14,614 nt of DNA from Bacteroidota bacterium (GTDB taxonomy: Bacteria; Bacteroidota; Bacteroidia; Bacteroidales; FEN-979). Positions 13,548-14,614 of the stretch are shown here, piece after piece (position 1 is the stretch's first letter; each line of letters starts with the position of its first letter). The position numbers and the translations under genes were made by a program. The DNA is taken from NCBI GenBank assembly GCA_026391755.1, contig JAPLDN010000176.1, forward strand, positions 1 through 14,614, written 5' to 3'. Under the pieces are notes generated by a model. That model had not been told where the DNA came from. It saw only the letters and a list, made by a program, of their open reading frames with translations, and searched no databases.

Positions 13548-14614
13548 ATGAAAAAAATTTTTCTTCTTTTCCTCCTGGGCTTTGCCTTAGGGAAACCGGC
13601 GCTTGTGATATCCCAAAGCTTGCAGCATGATACCGCAACCTATCCCTACTGGATTGAAATGATGCGGGACCCGAATGCAAATTTCTTCAAGACGCAAAGG
13701 GCCTTTAACATTTACTGGAAGGACAGGAAGATAACTAAAGGTTGCGGTTGGAAGTCATTCAAGCGCTGGGAATACATGATGCAGAGCCGTGTAAATGCGG
13801 ATGGTTCAAAACCGGCCCCGGATGCCACCTATAATGCATACAATGCGTTCAACTCTGCCAAGCATTCCCAAACCGGGAACTGGATATCACTTGGTCCTTC
13901 GACTATTCCTTCTCCCGGGCCGGCCGGGTACCTGGGACTTGGACGTTTAAATACCATTGCTTTTCATCCTATCGATCCTAACAAACTTTATGTGGGAACT
14001 CCGTCGGGTGGTTTCTGGTATACTACTAACAGGGGGCTTAACTGGTATACAACTACCGACACGATTCCAACACTTGGTGTTTCAGCAATAATAGTTGATT
14101 ATTCAAATCCGAATACAATACTGATTGGCTCAGGGGACCGTGATCACGGAGATGCTCCCGGACTGGGAGTTTATAAAAGCAATGACGACGGTCAAACATG
14201 GGTACCATCCAGCACCGGAATGGGAAATTGCACGGTTGGATATATGATCCAACACCCATCAACCCCCCTTATCATCCTTGCTGCAACAAGCAGCGGAGTT
14301 TTCAGGTCGGTAAATGGTGGAGCCAGCTGGACAATTTCGAGAACCGGGAATTTCACCGATATTAAATTCAAACCCGCTGACCCGAATATTGTATACGCGG
14401 TCGCCGGAACTAACTTTTACCGTTCTGTTGATAATGGGGTTAGCTTTACTGAGATAACATCAGGTATTGTTAGCGGGCAGCGCAGTGTGATTGGAGTTTC
14501 GGCAGCTAATCCCAATTATGTGTACATCCTGAATTCCGACGTCTCTAGCGGGTTTCAGGGATTATACCGTTCGGTCGACGCCGGCCTGAACTTTACGACA
14601 CGCTCAACAGGCCC
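13548..14614 (+). CDS. Secreted BNR/Asp-box beta-propeller protein, N-terminal part; runs off right edge
   Basis: At least 355 residues, open to the window end. It begins with a signal peptide (MKKIFLLFLLGFALG, cleavage probably near residue 23). The next part (PYWIEMMRDPNANFFKTQ, then ITKGCGWKSFKRWEYMMQ) resembles the N-terminal segment of large exported Bacteroidetes proteins. After WISLGPSTIPSPGP and GRLNTIAFHPIDPNKLYVG come repeated blades with Asp-box-like turns at about 159-166 (TTNRGLNW), 211-218 (SNDDGQTW), 254-261 (SVNGGASW), 293-300 (SVDNGVSF) and 342-349 (SVDAGLNF). This fits a sialidase/sortilin-like beta-propeller. Such proteins often end in PKD domains and a type IX secretion signal, which cannot be checked here. 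The substrate or ligand is unknown; glycosidase activity should not be assumed. Confidence 0.85.
   Translation, partial: MKKIFLLFLLGFALGKPALVISQSLQHDTATYPYWIEMMRDPNANFFKTQRAFNIYWKDRKITKGCGWKSFKRWEYMMQSRVNADGSKPAPDATYNAYNAFNSAKHSQTGNWISLGPSTIPSPGPAGYLGLGRLNTIAFHPIDPNKLYVGTPSGGFWYTTNRGLNWYTTTDTIPTLGVSAIIVDYSNPNTILIGSGDRDHGDAPGLGVYKSNDDGQTWVPSSTGMGNCTVGYMIQHPSTPLIILAATSSGVFRSVNGGASWTISRTGNFTDIKFKPADPNIVYAVAGTNFYRSVDNGVSFTEITSGIVSGQRSVIGVSAANPNYVYILNSDVSSGFQGLYRSVDAGLNFTTRSTG

Overview
The window reads as a chromosomal segment of a Bacteroidetes bacterium, probably Bacteroidales-like. The evidence is the fused ccoN-ccoO oxidase gene, the short single-haem CcoP, a secreted BNR/Asp-box protein with an N-terminal region typical of Bacteroidetes exoproteins, weak Shine-Dalgarno sequences, and several matches to the Bacteroidetes promoter (TTTG, about 20 nt, TAnnTTTG). 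No tRNA, rRNA, CRISPR array, insertion sequence or phage gene was seen.

Layout. (1) Positions 1-572, minus strand: the 5' part of a branched-chain aminotransferase gene (ilvE), broken near its start and leaving the window on the left. (2) 857-4584, plus strand: htpG (Hsp90), a frameshifted lemA, and two TPM-domain genes, the second a predicted secreted or membrane-anchored protein with a glycine-rich tail. (3) A strong bidirectional terminator at 4597-4640 separates this convergent pair of transcription units. (4) 4657-13457, minus strand, read right to left: a complete cbb3-type cytochrome c oxidase locus, ccoI (copper P-type ATPase), ccoS, ccoNO (fused catalytic and monohaem subunits), ccoQ, ccoP, ccoG, ccoH, a SafE/DsbD-like membrane protein and a small lipoprotein cytochrome c. 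These genes would deliver copper, assemble and make up a high-affinity terminal oxidase, with a haem protein that may feed it electrons. (5) From 13548, plus strand: the start of a large secreted Asp-box repeat protein, cut by the right edge.

The most notable signal is not a new system but a pattern of damage. Three neighbouring genes (ilvE, htpG, lemA) each appear to lack an internal block relative to their families: about 50 residues with a frameshift in ilvE, about 55-100 residues in frame in htpG, and about 16 residues with a frameshift in lemA. The flanking sequence is otherwise well conserved, and short repeats could explain at least the ilvE junction. The nine genes of the cco locus look intact. 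The cause could be real decay by short-repeat deletion, or an assembly or read artefact; the sequence alone cannot decide. I found no convincing undescribed biological system here.
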